This document shows, piece after piece, positions 1-7,865 of a stretch of 64,000 nt of DNA; position 1 is the stretch's first letter; the number at the start of each line of letters is the position of its first letter. The notes below the pieces were generated by a model. The model saw only the letters and a program-made list of their open reading frames with translations, was not told the origin of the DNA and searched no databases. The stretch comes from Gracilibacillus sp. YIM 98692 (GTDB taxonomy: Bacteria; Bacillota; Bacilli; Bacillales; Amphibacillaceae), in assembly GCF_010993965.1 (NCBI RefSeq), contig NZ_WIXM01000002.1, positions 124,001 through 188,000 of the forward strand. The letters are read 5' to 3'. A program made the translations under genes and the position numbers.

Positions 1-559
1 TGATATGTTGTAATTCTTCTTTTGTCCATACACGTCCAACTGGATTATGTGGATTGCATAAAATAAATGCTTTAACGCCTTGCTTTAATTTTTCTTCCAA
101 ATCTTCAAAGTCAATCTCATACTTCTGATCATTTAATTGGAGAGGATTTGTTACTAGTGTTCGTTCATGTTTTTTTATAATATCATAAAAAGGAGGATAT
201 ACTGGTGTTTGAATAAGCACTTTATCCCCTTTATTTGTAAATGATTGAATGGCCATATGTATAGTGGAAATAACACCTGGACTATATAAAATCCATGCTT
301 TCGATAGTGTCCAATGATGTTGCTCTTTTACCCAATCTACTACTATTTCATTTAATTGTTTATCTGTATACGTATAACCAAAAATGCCATGAAGGGCACG
401 TTCACTTAATGCGTTTGATACAGCTTTAGGTACTTGGAAGTCCATATCGGCTACCCACATGGGAAGAACATCTTTTGATCCATAAAGTGTTTCTACTAAA
501 TCCCATTTTACAGAACGAGTATCTTGACGATTGATAAGTTGTTGAAAATCATGCTCCAT
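1..559 (-). CDS. patB: Cystathionine beta-lyase (PatB/MalY-type C-S lyase), 5' part only
   Basis: This is the N-terminal ~186 residues of a fold-type I PLP aminotransferase-like enzyme; the gene runs off the left edge. The start is ATG at 559, behind an AGGAGTGG-type ribosome binding site. The N-terminus reads MEHDFQQLINRQDTRSVKWD, followed by the LPMWVADMDF signature typical of MalY/PatB proteins and, near the window edge, FILCNPHNPVGRVW, the family's conserved Asn-Pro segment. Such enzymes cleave the C-S bond of cystathionine or cysteine conjugates to give a thiol, pyruvate and ammonia. In B. subtilis patB is next to yugI, which supports the assignment. The PLP lysine lies outside the window. 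Confidence 0.85.
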   Translation of the reverse strand, partial: MEHDFQQLINRQDTRSVKWDLVETLYGSKDVLPMWVADMDFQVPKAVSNALSERALHGIFGYTYTDKQLNEIVVDWVKEQHHWTLSKAWILYSPGVISTIHMAIQSFTNKGDKVLIQTPVYPPFYDIIKKHERTLVTNPLQLNDQKYEIDFEDLEEKLKQGVKAFILCNPHNPVGRVWTKEELQHI

Positions 560-625
560 AATTCCACTCCTTTTTGCCAATTCCTTCTACTCTATCTAAC
601 CATATTGTTTTAGAGATGTAAAAGC

Positions 626-1459
626 TCATGCACCACTTTTACTTATAACTCGTAATAAATGTGAGGCGACGAGTTTCGGAGACTCTTCTGGTATTAGATG
701 GCCTGTTTGATTTAAAAGGATAAGATTTGCATTTGGTAAAAACTTCAGCAGTTCATAGCCTAAAAGATAAGGAAGGATTAAATCCTCTTTCCCCCAGAAA
801 ATGGTGCAAGAAGTGGTGAGTTTTTGTAATTCATCTTCATCTAAATCCTTTTGGTGATCCTTTAAAATATTGACGAGACAAGGATATATCATTTTATTAT
901 GAACAAAGGGCTTTTTATAGTGTTCTAACATTTCCTCGGTGATGAGATCATCGTCATACATAGAATGACGCAGCATCTCATAGACACCCTTTCGCTTTAA
1001 TAATTTCCTAATGAAAAAAGGAGCGAATGGGTTTAAGGAAACAGATTTAGCAAATATCTGTGATTGATTCATAAAACTGCATGGGGAGAGGACTGTTAGA
1101 GAATGAACGCGTTCTGGATAATAATAAGCACATCTCAGTGCAATTTGCCCTCCCATAGAGTGTCCTAAAATATGGGCTTTATCAATATTCAATTGTTCCA
1201 TTAAAAAGATGACAGATTTAGCTATATGATCAAAGGTGTATGTACATTGTTTGTTTTTGGTACTGTCACCAAATGGCGGGATATCAAGAGTTACAATCTG
1301 ACATTCCTCTTTTAATAAATGGATGAGGTGTCTAAAACAATATCTCGAAGCTAAAAATCCATGTAACATAACGATTGAGAATGGGTTATTGTTTTGGGTT
1401 GTAGGTGAATATATTTCATAACAGATCGTATGACCTTTGAAGGGAATTGTTTTCTGCAT
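626..1459 (-). CDS. yugF: Alpha/beta hydrolase, YugF-like
   Basis: 277-residue cytoplasmic alpha/beta-hydrolase. The oxyanion-hole HGF is near residues 33-35, the nucleophile elbow GHSMGG is at 99-104 (Ser101), and the acid (GKEDLILP, Asp226) and His254 (TGHLIPEES) complete a triad. Substrate is unknown. Length and neighbours (patB, yugI) agree with B. subtilis YugF, but the family is broad, so only the class is secure. The ATG at 1459 has a weak upstream purine run. A terminator-like hairpin at 1496-1521 reads in the same direction just upstream, so any transcript from further upstream would have to pass it. Confidence 0.8.
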   Translation of the reverse strand: MQKTIPFKGHTICYEIYSPTTQNNNPFSIVMLHGFLASRYCFRHLIHLLKEECQIVTLDIPPFGDSTKNKQCTYTFDHIAKSVIFLMEQLNIDKAHILGHSMGGQIALRCAYYYPERVHSLTVLSPCSFMNQSQIFAKSVSLNPFAPFFIRKLLKRKGVYEMLRHSMYDDDLITEEMLEHYKKPFVHNKMIYPCLVNILKDHQKDLDEDELQKLTTSCTIFWGKEDLILPYLLGYELLKFLPNANLILLNQTGHLIPEESPKLVASHLLRVISKSGA

Positions 1460-1495
1460 TTTTCTTAACCTTTCTCTGGATAAAGGTAAAAAAGA

Positions 1496-1521
1496 AGCAA
1501 AGCGAATGGATTCGCTTTGCT
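1496..1521 (-). terminator. Intrinsic terminator-like hairpin in the leader of the YugF-like gene
   Basis: Perfect 12-bp inverted repeat (AGCAAAGCGAAT and its complement) with a 2-base loop; on the minus strand it is followed by TCTTTTTTACC. It lies 37 bases upstream of the hydrolase start, so it is either an attenuator or the end of a short minus-strand RNA that would include repeat R2 copy c. Confidence 0.6.
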
Positions 1522-1594
1522 ATCCAGGGGGAATACGAGAAAGTCTTACGTTTTTATATATTACCCATCTCGTTATTTTTTAAACATTTTTTTA

Positions 1595-1690
1595 AAAAAA
1601 CTTGTCGATTGACGAGTCTTTAGTGAAGTTAGAGACATAGTTGCACTTATCTATCTTCCTAATCGTGGTATCTGCGTTGAATTCGGCTCA
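1595..1690 (-). repeat. R2 dispersed repeat, copy c
   Basis: On the minus strand this closely matches 38276-38373, including the runs TACCACGATTAGG, AGATAGATAAG and CTCGTCAATCG. The terminal hairpin is imperfect here. It lies in the 374-base gap between the divergent YugF-like gene and yugI; the rest of that gap (about 1700-1830) is AT-rich and probably holds the yugI promoter. Confidence 0.7.
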
Positions 1691-1833
1691 TCTATAACAC
1701 GATATAAATAAAAAAAAGATAAGAGATAAATCTTTGCGCTAGTTAGATGATCTATGCTAATATTACTTATTGTTCAAAGCGAGTTTAAATTTAATTTTTT
1801 ACTGTACAGATTATAATTGCAGGAGGTGGAACT

Positions 1834-2187
1834 GTGTCTGATAAACCTGAAATTGGCGATGTTTTAGAAGGAGTTATTACGGGGGTACAGCCTTATGGTG
1901 CATTTGTCACTATTAATCAAGATGTACAAGGTCTTATTCATATATCAGAATTAACTGATGGTTATGTAAAAGATATACACGATTATGTTAGCGAGGGGGA
2001 TAGTGTAAAGGTAAAGGTTATTGAAATCCATGAGGAAGATCAGAAATACGCACTATCGATTCGAGCGCTTGAGACAGAGAAGCTCTCTTTTAAAACGAAC
2101 AAACATACGATACATCCAAAAGAAGGAGAAAATGGTTTTCATACATTGAAGGACAAGCTAGCCGAATGGATTAAACAGTCAGAGTAA
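1834..2187 (+). CDS. yugI: S1-domain RNA-binding protein, general stress protein 13 family
   Basis: 117-residue protein with one S1 RNA-binding domain at about residues 5-73 (GDVLEGVITGVQPYGAFVTI, then GLIHISEL and VKVKVIEI), plus a short charged C-terminal tail. The start is GTG at 1834 behind AGGAGGTGG. B. subtilis YugI (GSP13) is a ribosome-associated stress protein of this architecture; the neighbouring patB and pgi are syntenic. It likely binds RNA or ribosomes in the cytoplasm. Confidence 0.9.
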   Translation: MSDKPEIGDVLEGVITGVQPYGAFVTINQDVQGLIHISELTDGYVKDIHDYVSEGDSVKVKVIEIHEEDQKYALSIRALETEKLSFKTNKHTIHPKEGENGFHTLKDKLAEWIKQSE

Positions 2188-2220
2188 AACGAGTAACGGG
2201 AATATCCTTGTTACTCGTTT
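2188..2220. terminator. Bidirectional terminator between yugI and yuzA
   Basis: ACGAGTAAC pairs with GTTACTCGT and is followed by TTCTTCTTTT. The hairpin begins right after the yugI stop and overlaps the last codons of the convergent yuzA. Confidence 0.75.
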
Positions 2221-2417
2221 CTTCTTTTATTTAATAGTGGAATACAACTTATCCCAGCAATTCCCATTAGACTATAAATAATTCTCGGCAAAATAGTATC
2301 CATATTTCCTGCACCAAACAAAGTGGCTACTAAATCGAATTGGAAAAATCCAATTAATCCCCAATTTATGGCACCAACAATGGTGAGAATGAACGCAATT
2401 TTTTTCCATCTCTCCAT
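2211..2417 (-). CDS. yuzA: DUF378 small membrane protein YuzA
   Basis: 68-residue protein with two predicted membrane helices: IAFILTIVGAINWGLIGFF (the INWGL motif is typical of DUF378) and a second around IIYSLMGIAGISCI. The ATG at 2417 follows AAAGGAGC at good spacing, so the longer reading frame starting 33 bases upstream is not preferred. Function is unknown. The position between yugI and pgi matches B. subtilis yuzA. Confidence 0.85.
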   Translation of the reverse strand: MERWKKIAFILTIVGAINWGLIGFFQFDLVATLFGAGNMDTILPRIIYSLMGIAGISCIPLLNKRRNE

Positions 2418-2592
2418 ATAAAAGCTCCTTTCAACTTTATACTGTGTCATAAAAAGGAAAATATGTGGTGTTTTTATAGGGGATATGTCGGAATTTTCAT
2501 TTAATTTGGATTTTCTCTACGCGATTGGCTTGATTTAAACGACAGGATTCGGTACATTAAAATAGTGATAAAAATTTTTTGGAGGGTAAAAC

Positions 2593-3939
2593 ATGACACA
2601 TGTACGTTTTGACTATGAGAAAGCGTTAGCCTTTTTTGGGGAACATGAATTAGAATACTTAAAAGAACCGGTTAAGCTTGCCCATGAAGCAATACATAAT
2701 AAGACAGGCGCTGGTAATGATTTCCTAGGATGGGTAGATCTGCCGACTGATTATGATAAAGAAGAATTTTCTCGTATTAAGAAAGCAGCAGAAAAAATTA
2801 AATCTGATTCCGATGTTCTTTTAGTTGTAGGGATTGGTGGTTCTTATTTAGGTGCTCGTGCAGCGATTGAAATGCTGAACCATTCTTTTTATAATGAATT
2901 ATCGAGTGAACAGCGTGATACGCCACAAGTATTTTTCGTAGGTAATAGCATTAGTGCGCCATACATCAATGACTTATTTGATGTATTAAAGGATAAAGAT
3001 GTTTCTGTAAACGTTATTTCTAAAAGTGGTACGACAACAGAGCCAGCTATTGCTTTCCGTATCTTCCGTAAATTTTTGGAAGAAAAGTACGGTGCAGAAG
3101 AAGCAAAAGGTCGTATCTATGCTACTACAGATAAAGCAAAAGGTGCATTGAAAACTCTTGCAAATGAAGAAGGTTATGAAAGCTTTGTTATTCCTGATGA
3201 TGTAGGTGGTCGTTATTCTGTCTTAACAGCTGTAGGTTTGCTACCGATTGCTGCAAGCGGAGTGGATATTGATGAAATGATGAACGGTGCACAAAAAGCA
3301 CAAGAAGAATTAGCAGTAGCTGATCTTGACCAAAACCCAGCTTATCAGTATGCAGCGGTTCGTAATATCCTTTATAACAAAGGAAAAACCATTGAAATGT
3401 TAATTAACTATGAACCATCATTGCAATATTTTGCTGAGTGGTGGAAACAATTATACGGCGAAAGTGAAGGGAAAGACTTTAAAGGGATTTATCCTTCTTC
3501 AGCTAATTTCTCTACAGATTTACACTCATTAGGTCAGTATGTTCAAGAAGGACGTCGTGATATTTTGGAAACAGTTCTACACGTAGAAGAACCAAGGTCA
3601 AATATTACGATAGAGAAAGAGGAAAATGATTTAGATGGCCTAAATTATCTAGCAGGGGAAACTTTAGACTTTGTAAACGAAAAAGCTTTCCAAGGTACTC
3701 TTCTTGCACATACAGACGGACAAGTACCTAACCTGTTGGTACATTTACCTAAACTAGATGCTTACACATTCGGTTATGTGGTGTATTTCTTTGAGAAAGC
3801 ATGTGCGATTAGTGGATATCTATTAGGTGTGAATCCATTTGATCAACCTGGTGTAGAAGCATATAAAAAGAATATGTTCGCTTTATTAGGTAAGCCAGGA
3901 TTTGAAGACGAAAAAGAAGAATTAGAAAAACGCTTATAA
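2593..3939 (+). CDS. pgi: Glucose-6-phosphate isomerase
   Basis: 448-residue cytoplasmic enzyme that interconverts glucose 6-phosphate and fructose 6-phosphate in glycolysis and gluconeogenesis. Visible family signatures are [14 protein letters not shown] (sugar-phosphate site), SKSGTTTEP (phosphate loop), [15 protein letters not shown] (PROSITE-type signature 1) and the C-terminal [20 protein letters not shown] region (signature 2). Length is normal for the short Bacillus form. ATG at 2593 follows TTTTTTGGAGGG. The TAA stop at 3937 coincides with the edge of an R2 repeat. Confidence 0.97.
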   Translation: MTHVRFDYEKALAFFGEHELEYLKEPVKLAHEAIHNKTGAGNDFLGWVDLPTDYDKEEFSRIKKAAEKIKSDSDVLLVVGIGGSYLGARAAIEMLNHSFYNELSSEQRDTPQVFFVGNSISAPYINDLFDVLKDKDVSVNVISKSGTTTEPAIAFRIFRKFLEEKYGAEEAKGRIYATTDKAKGALKTLANEEGYESFVIPDDVGGRYSVLTAVGLLPIAASGVDIDEMMNGAQKAQEELAVADLDQNPAYQYAAVRNILYNKGKTIEMLINYEPSLQYFAEWWKQLYGESEGKDFKGIYPSSANFSTDLHSLGQYVQEGRRDILETVLHVEEPRSNITIEKEENDLDGLNYLAGETLDFVNEKAFQGTLLAHTDGQVPNLLVHLPKLDAYTFGYVVYFFEKACAISGYLLGVNPFDQPGVEAYKKNMFALLGKPGFEDEKEELEKRL

Positions 3940-4015
3940 AGAAAAGCTAGGCTTAATCATGCCTTTAGGCGCAGTGCGGTAGTCTAGTTACACTTATCTA
4001 CATTCCTAAAAATAG
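3937..4015 (-). repeat. R2 dispersed repeat, copy e (divergent)
   Basis: Minus-strand reading ends in AGCTTTTCTTTA like other R2 copies; it shares GCCTAAAGGC and the AGGAATGTAGATAAGTG segment with copies a-d. Its boundary TAAAGAAAAG contains the pgi stop codon. Confidence 0.55.
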
Positions 4016-4046
4016 GGCCTCGTTCCATTTATGGACGAGGCTTTTT
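4014..4046 (+). terminator. Intrinsic terminator downstream of pgi
   Basis: GGGCCTCGT and GACGAGGC form a stem around CCATTTATG, followed by TTTTTC. Confidence 0.75.
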
Positions 4047-4107
4047 CTATGTATCCTTTTACATATTTTCAACTTAACAGGATAAATTATGTGCAGAGGT
4101 GATAAGA

Positions 4108-4524
4108 ATGCATGAAATTGATTCAGTAGTGGAAAATAAACGATTTCCTTTTAGGCATATCAACGCTCTTTTGAGCAATCAGGGTTTCGTTTTAGGTGGT
4201 GCATGGGATTATGATCACGGCTTATTTGATAAGAAAATAGAACATAACGATGGCTATCATTTTTTACGGATCCCTTTTCAGACTATTGAGGGAGATATAG
4301 AAGTAAAAGATGCCATTATTCAGTTGGGAAAACCTTATTTACTTACTCATTTGTATCAGAATGATGTGGAAGGACACGCGGATAGTGGTGTTTTTCAAGG
4401 GCCTTTTAATCAATTTCAATCACCCGTAGAAAAAGATGCAGATATTCCGAGTGATTGTATTGAGATAGGGGAACAAGCTTTAGAGCAAGTGGAAAAGGCA
4501 ATAGCTCAGATAGATAGATGGTAA
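4108..4524 (+). CDS. yugN: YugN-like family protein
   Basis: 138-residue soluble protein of the YugN-like family, known from Bacillaceae and without established function. It has an FVLGGAWDYDHGLFD segment followed by YHFLRIPF, typical of the family, and an acidic C-terminus. ATG at 4108 is preceded by AGAGGTGATAAGA; the in-frame GTG three codons upstream lies inside that binding site. The order pgi-yugN-yugO mirrors B. subtilis. Confidence 0.85.
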   Translation: MHEIDSVVENKRFPFRHINALLSNQGFVLGGAWDYDHGLFDKKIEHNDGYHFLRIPFQTIEGDIEVKDAIIQLGKPYLLTHLYQNDVEGHADSGVFQGPFNQFQSPVEKDADIPSDCIEIGEQALEQVEKAIAQIDRW

Positions 4525-4528
4525 AGAA

Positions 4529-4567
4529 AAAGACAAAACTTATTATTTTAGATAAGTTTTGTCTTTT
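4529..4567 (+). terminator. Intrinsic terminator downstream of yugN
   Basis: AAGACAAAACTTAT pairs with ATAAGTTTTGTCTT around TATTTTAG, then TTCATTT. R1 copy 1 begins immediately after it. Confidence 0.75.
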
Positions 4568-4569
4568 CA

Positions 4570-4726
4570 TTTATCACGGTGAAAAATCGTCCGTAAGAAC
4601 CCCAAAGAGTTAGAATGATGAAAGAAATAAAAATGGGGGTAATGGACGCTGGAACCCTGATAAGTTTTTCTAACTCATCAAGAAGGGGATGAAGAACCCC
4701 CTCACTGATGGAAGTCTCTCTTTATC
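4570..4726 (-). repeat. R1 dispersed structured repeat, copy 1
   Basis: Minus-strand copy, running in the same direction as the K+ channel gene. It starts with GATAAAGAGAGACTTCCATC inside the last codons of that gene and ends with TTCACCGTGATAAA. The GGGG/CCCC hairpin, the CTTGATGAGTT/AACTTATCAGG stem (slightly altered here) and the GCGTCC/GGACGC long stem are all present. Confidence 0.75.
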
Positions 4727-5727
4727 CGTTTTAAATAAATCAATTGATCGCCTTTTTGTAAAATGGTGGTAAAAGAGGGGTGCAGTAAATATTCATCATC
4801 ACGAATAATTCCGATTAAAAATTGTTCTTGTTCGAGAAAATGCAGAGCACAAGTATAAAAATCTTTTTGAATAAAAGGTGGATCGATGGGAGCAGAACAA
4901 AATTGCTGCATTTCTAAGCTTTTTGCTATAATATCTATAGTTGAAAGAGAATTTGTTTGGAATAGGGATTGAAAAAAAAGTGAGCTCATAAACTGGTTAG
5001 ATTTAATTATTTCATCTGAACCTGCTCGAGTGGCATTTTTCTTTTGAACATCTGTGAGAATTTCAGCAATCGTATAGACATTCACATTATTTCCCTTTGC
5101 AGCAATAATGTTTAAAATGGTTTGCCTATCAGCTTCTTCTTCTGATTTATCGGGGTCTGACGTAATCACAACACACTTTGCTTGTTGAATATTTGCTTTT
5201 TCTAAAATATCATCAGATGTAGGTTGACCATGTATAAAATGAACATGGTTTTCTTGATAGGATACTCGATTCAAACTATGATCGATTAGTACAATATCAG
5301 TAGGAAGATTGGGAATATCGTTTGATTCAAACATTTTTAACAATTGTCTTGTTCTCTCGTTCCAGCCAATAAGTATAAGGTGGTCAGAACCTTTAAAAGC
5401 TATTTTTCCTTCTGATAAATCTTTTTCATATTTGATCGTACCTGCTGATAATGTAGCCATATAAAAAGTGACAAGACCACCTCCAGCTAAAATGAGAAGA
5501 ATAGCAACAACTTTGCCGATTGTGCTAAGTGGTACATAATCTCCATAACCAACTGTTGAACCTGTTACAAAAGCCCACCAAATTCCATCAAATGCAGATG
5601 GGAAATGCTCAGGTTCAATGAAATGAATAATAAATCCAAATAATATCATTAAAAAACAAACAGTCAGTAGAAGACGGAGAATAATCGGCATGTGAAAATA
5701 AAACTGTATACATTTATTCAAAAGCAT
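4702..5727 (-). CDS. yugO: Potassium channel protein with RCK/TrkA-N domain
   Basis: 341-residue MthK-like channel. TM1 spans about residues 14-36, the pore helix and selectivity filter TVGYGDY are at 58-64, and TM2 is at about 72-94. A cytosolic RCK Rossmann domain starts near 115 (LILIGWNERTR, then VVITSDPDKSEEEAD) and is followed by a TrkA-C-like region. In B. subtilis YugO mediates K+ efflux in biofilm signalling. The last residues, KRDFHQ, and the stop codon are encoded by repeat R1 copy 1, so the original C-terminus was probably replaced. Confidence 0.9.
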   Translation of the reverse strand: MLLNKCIQFYFHMPIILRLLLTVCFLMILFGFIIHFIEPEHFPSAFDGIWWAFVTGSTVGYGDYVPLSTIGKVVAILLILAGGGLVTFYMATLSAGTIKYEKDLSEGKIAFKGSDHLILIGWNERTRQLLKMFESNDIPNLPTDIVLIDHSLNRVSYQENHVHFIHGQPTSDDILEKANIQQAKCVVITSDPDKSEEEADRQTILNIIAAKGNNVNVYTIAEILTDVQKKNATRAGSDEIIKSNQFMSSLFFQSLFQTNSLSTIDIIAKSLEMQQFCSAPIDPPFIQKDFYTCALHFLEQEQFLIGIIRDDEYLLHPSFTTILQKGDQLIYLKRIKRDFHQ

Positions 5728-5819
5728 AATAGATCACCTTGACGAATTTTTCCTTAGTTTATACGTATCAATCCATCATTATGCTTAAATTTAAGATATT
5801 GGAAGGAGAGGGTTATCCA

Positions 5820-6872
5820 ATGAACGATCAATCAAAAGATTTTTTACTAGACCTTTTAGAAACTCCATCTCCATCAAGTTTAGAGATGGAAATTCAAAAG
5901 AAATGGATTGACTATGTCAAACCATATGCTGATGAAATACAAACAGACAATGCAGGGAATGCCATCGCCATTTTAAATAAAGATGCTGATTTTCACTTAT
6001 TGCTGGCGGGACATTGTGATGAAGTAGCTTTTGTTGTCAATCGTATTGATGAAAATGGGTTTATTTACATAGAAAAAATGGGTGGCATTAATCCAAAAGC
6101 TGCCATTGGGATGAAAGTGGATATAATTGGTGAGTCAAAAAAGCTTCCTGGTGTGATTGGTGTTAATGCGCAACATCATGGCGGAATTAAGGGTGATTTT
6201 GATGCTGAGGATTTATTCATTGATTGTGGTGCATATTCAAAAGAAGAAGTAACAGCGCATATTCAAGTAGGTGATTTAGTGGTGTATCGCCGTTCTTCTG
6301 AAATATTGATGGATCGATATATTTCAGGAAGAGGCTTGGATAATCGAACCGGTGCATTTATAGTGGCGGAAGTATTAAAACAACTAAAACAAAAGAATAT
6401 TCAAATTGGATTGTATGCTGTTAGTACGGTAAATGAAGAGACAAATATGGGCGGTGCATATTTTGCTGCGGCAGGCCTTGAGCCAAATGCGGCGATTGCT
6501 TGTGATGTCACTTTTGCTACCGATTATCCATCCGTTGATAAAAAGCATGGAGATATTCGTTTAGATAAAGGTCCGGTTCTAGCTAAAGGGGCTCCCATTA
6601 ATCGCAAACTAAATCAATTATTAGAAAAAGCAGCAAAAGAATTAGAGATTTCCATACAGTATGAGTTAACGCCAAGACATACGGGAACAGATGCAGATCG
6701 CATGCGTCTTACTGGAAAAGGAGTACCTGTTAGTTTGGTATCTTTGCCTTTAAGATACATGCATTCTCCAGTAGAAACAGCAAGCATCAATGATATTCAA
6801 GAAAATATTGATTTAATTGTCGAATTAGTGGAAAACATGACAGGCGAGGAAAGCTTGAAGCCTTTAGAATAG
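5820..6872 (+). CDS. M42 family metallopeptidase (glutamyl aminopeptidase-like)
   Basis: 350-residue cytoplasmic dinuclear metallo-aminopeptidase. Metal and catalytic motifs are visible in order: AGHCDEVAFVV (first metal His), SGRGLDNRTGAF (bridging Asp), TVNEETNMGGA (catalytic and metal Glu), CDVTFATD (metal Asp), and the C-terminal MHSPVE with the last metal His. The start is ATG at 5820 behind GGAAGGAGAGGG; the longer upstream extension in frame has no binding site. B. subtilis has several paralogues (YsdC, YtoP, YhfE), so no symbol is given. Confidence 0.9.
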   Translation: MNDQSKDFLLDLLETPSPSSLEMEIQKKWIDYVKPYADEIQTDNAGNAIAILNKDADFHLLLAGHCDEVAFVVNRIDENGFIYIEKMGGINPKAAIGMKVDIIGESKKLPGVIGVNAQHHGGIKGDFDAEDLFIDCGAYSKEEVTAHIQVGDLVVYRRSSEILMDRYISGRGLDNRTGAFIVAEVLKQLKQKNIQIGLYAVSTVNEETNMGGAYFAAAGLEPNAAIACDVTFATDYPSVDKKHGDIRLDKGPVLAKGAPINRKLNQLLEKAAKELEISIQYELTPRHTGTDADRMRLTGKGVPVSLVSLPLRYMHSPVETASINDIQENIDLIVELVENMTGEESLKPLE

Positions 6873-6896
6873 AAAAAAGTTAGCTCTTTATACTCA

Positions 6897-6950
6897 CAAC
6901 TGGAATATATTCGCTTCTCAACGAGAGTCTCGTATATTCCAGTTGATTTA
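6897..6950 (+). terminator. Terminator hairpin after the M42 peptidase
   Basis: Perfect 13-bp stem CAACTGGAATATA/TATATTCCAGTTG with an inner short stem, followed by ATTTATT. The T-run is weak. Confidence 0.55.
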
Positions 6951-6989
6951 TTCACAATCTATTTGTGGGTTCAAAGGGAGGGGATTTAA

Positions 6990-7373
6990 TTATTTAGCAA
7001 TATCCATGACTCCTAAAGTACATCTAGATACTGCAATCTTTTTATCTTTTTCATCCAAAATTTCTATCTGCCAAATCATTGTTGTTCTACCGATGTGAAT
7101 AGGCGTTGCGATACCTTGTACGATTCCGTCTTTTTTTGCTTTAATATGATTACAATTGATTTCGATGCCTACAATGGTTTGACAATTTTGATCAATATGT
7201 TGTAATCCCCCGATACTAGCAGCTGTTTCTGCTAAAGCAACAGAAGCTCCGCCGTGTAAAAATCCCATAGGTTGTTTAACAGCATCCGTTACTTCCATCG
7301 TTAAACAAACCTTATCCCGTGAAATCGTCTTTGTTTCTATTCCTAATGCATCCATTAAACTCGACGGTGTCAT
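6990..7373 (-). CDS. menI: Hotdog-fold thioesterase, candidate DHNA-CoA hydrolase
   Basis: 127-residue PaaI/YdiI-type hotdog thioesterase. The active-site block GFLHGGASVALAETAAS, with the catalytic Glu in LAET, closely follows E. coli YdiI (MenI), as do VGIEINCNHIKAK and WQIEILDEKDK. MenI hydrolyses 1,4-dihydroxy-2-naphthoyl-CoA, the step between MenB and MenA. It sits next to menA and the men operon, which strengthens this over a generic PaaI role; B. subtilis YuxO is the comparable protein. ATG at 7373 follows AAAGGAATGG. Confidence 0.75.
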   Translation of the reverse strand: MTPSSLMDALGIETKTISRDKVCLTMEVTDAVKQPMGFLHGGASVALAETAASIGGLQHIDQNCQTIVGIEINCNHIKAKKDGIVQGIATPIHIGRTTMIWQIEILDEKDKKIAVSRCTLGVMDIAK

Positions 7374-7418
7374 GATCCATTCCTTTCTTTTTTATAGACT
7401 GCCTTCTAAAATAAACCC

Positions 7419-7846
7419 CATTGCACAATATCCATAAACTGCGCATTAACTTATAAATATTTTCCGCCCACTCGTTTAAAGATGAGTGCTTAATCGTCGC
7501 TGCGGAAAAAAACTCGCTTTCCGTGGGGAACGCCTCAGCCTCCTCGGAAGCAAAAAAACGCTTCCTGCGGGGTCTTCAGACTGTTCCTTTCCCACAGGAG
7601 TCTCGCATTTTTCCGCAGCTTGGATTGGTGCTCGTTTTAAGTGAGAAAAAAACATATTCTTACTACTCACTAGCGGAAGAAATATACGTAGACTCCTGGG
7701 GGAACAGCGCGAGCTGAAGATCCCGCAGGCAGCTTGCTGCCGAGGAAGCTGAAGCCGTGCCCCCGGAAAGCGAAGTATATTTCTGTAGCGGTATTCAGAG
7801 CTTTTTCGAGGCTTTTGTCGCAGTTTGGTTATACTGTGTAATAAAA
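7419..7846. mobile_element. MITE-like element, copy A (full length)
   Basis: About 428 bp with terminal inverted repeats: the left end ATTGCACAATATCC..AAACTGCG and the right end (complement) ATTACACAGTAT..AAACTGCG agree at about 18 of 24 positions. Inside are two GC-rich imperfect palindromes carrying the GACTCCTG(C/G)GGG motif common in Bacillaceae intergenic repeats. A near-identical copy lies inverted at 55966-56353 and a short one at 30977-31096. No transposase is encoded, and the reading frames inside it are by-products of the GC-rich palindromes. It fills most of the 492-base gap between menI and menA. Confidence 0.7.
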
Positions 7847-7865
7847 CAACAAACTATACGAAAAG

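Noticed and set aside
7476-7717. Two 64-residue open frames on opposite strands
   Set aside because: Both lie wholly inside MITE-like copy A, use its GC-rich palindromes and lack ribosome binding sites.
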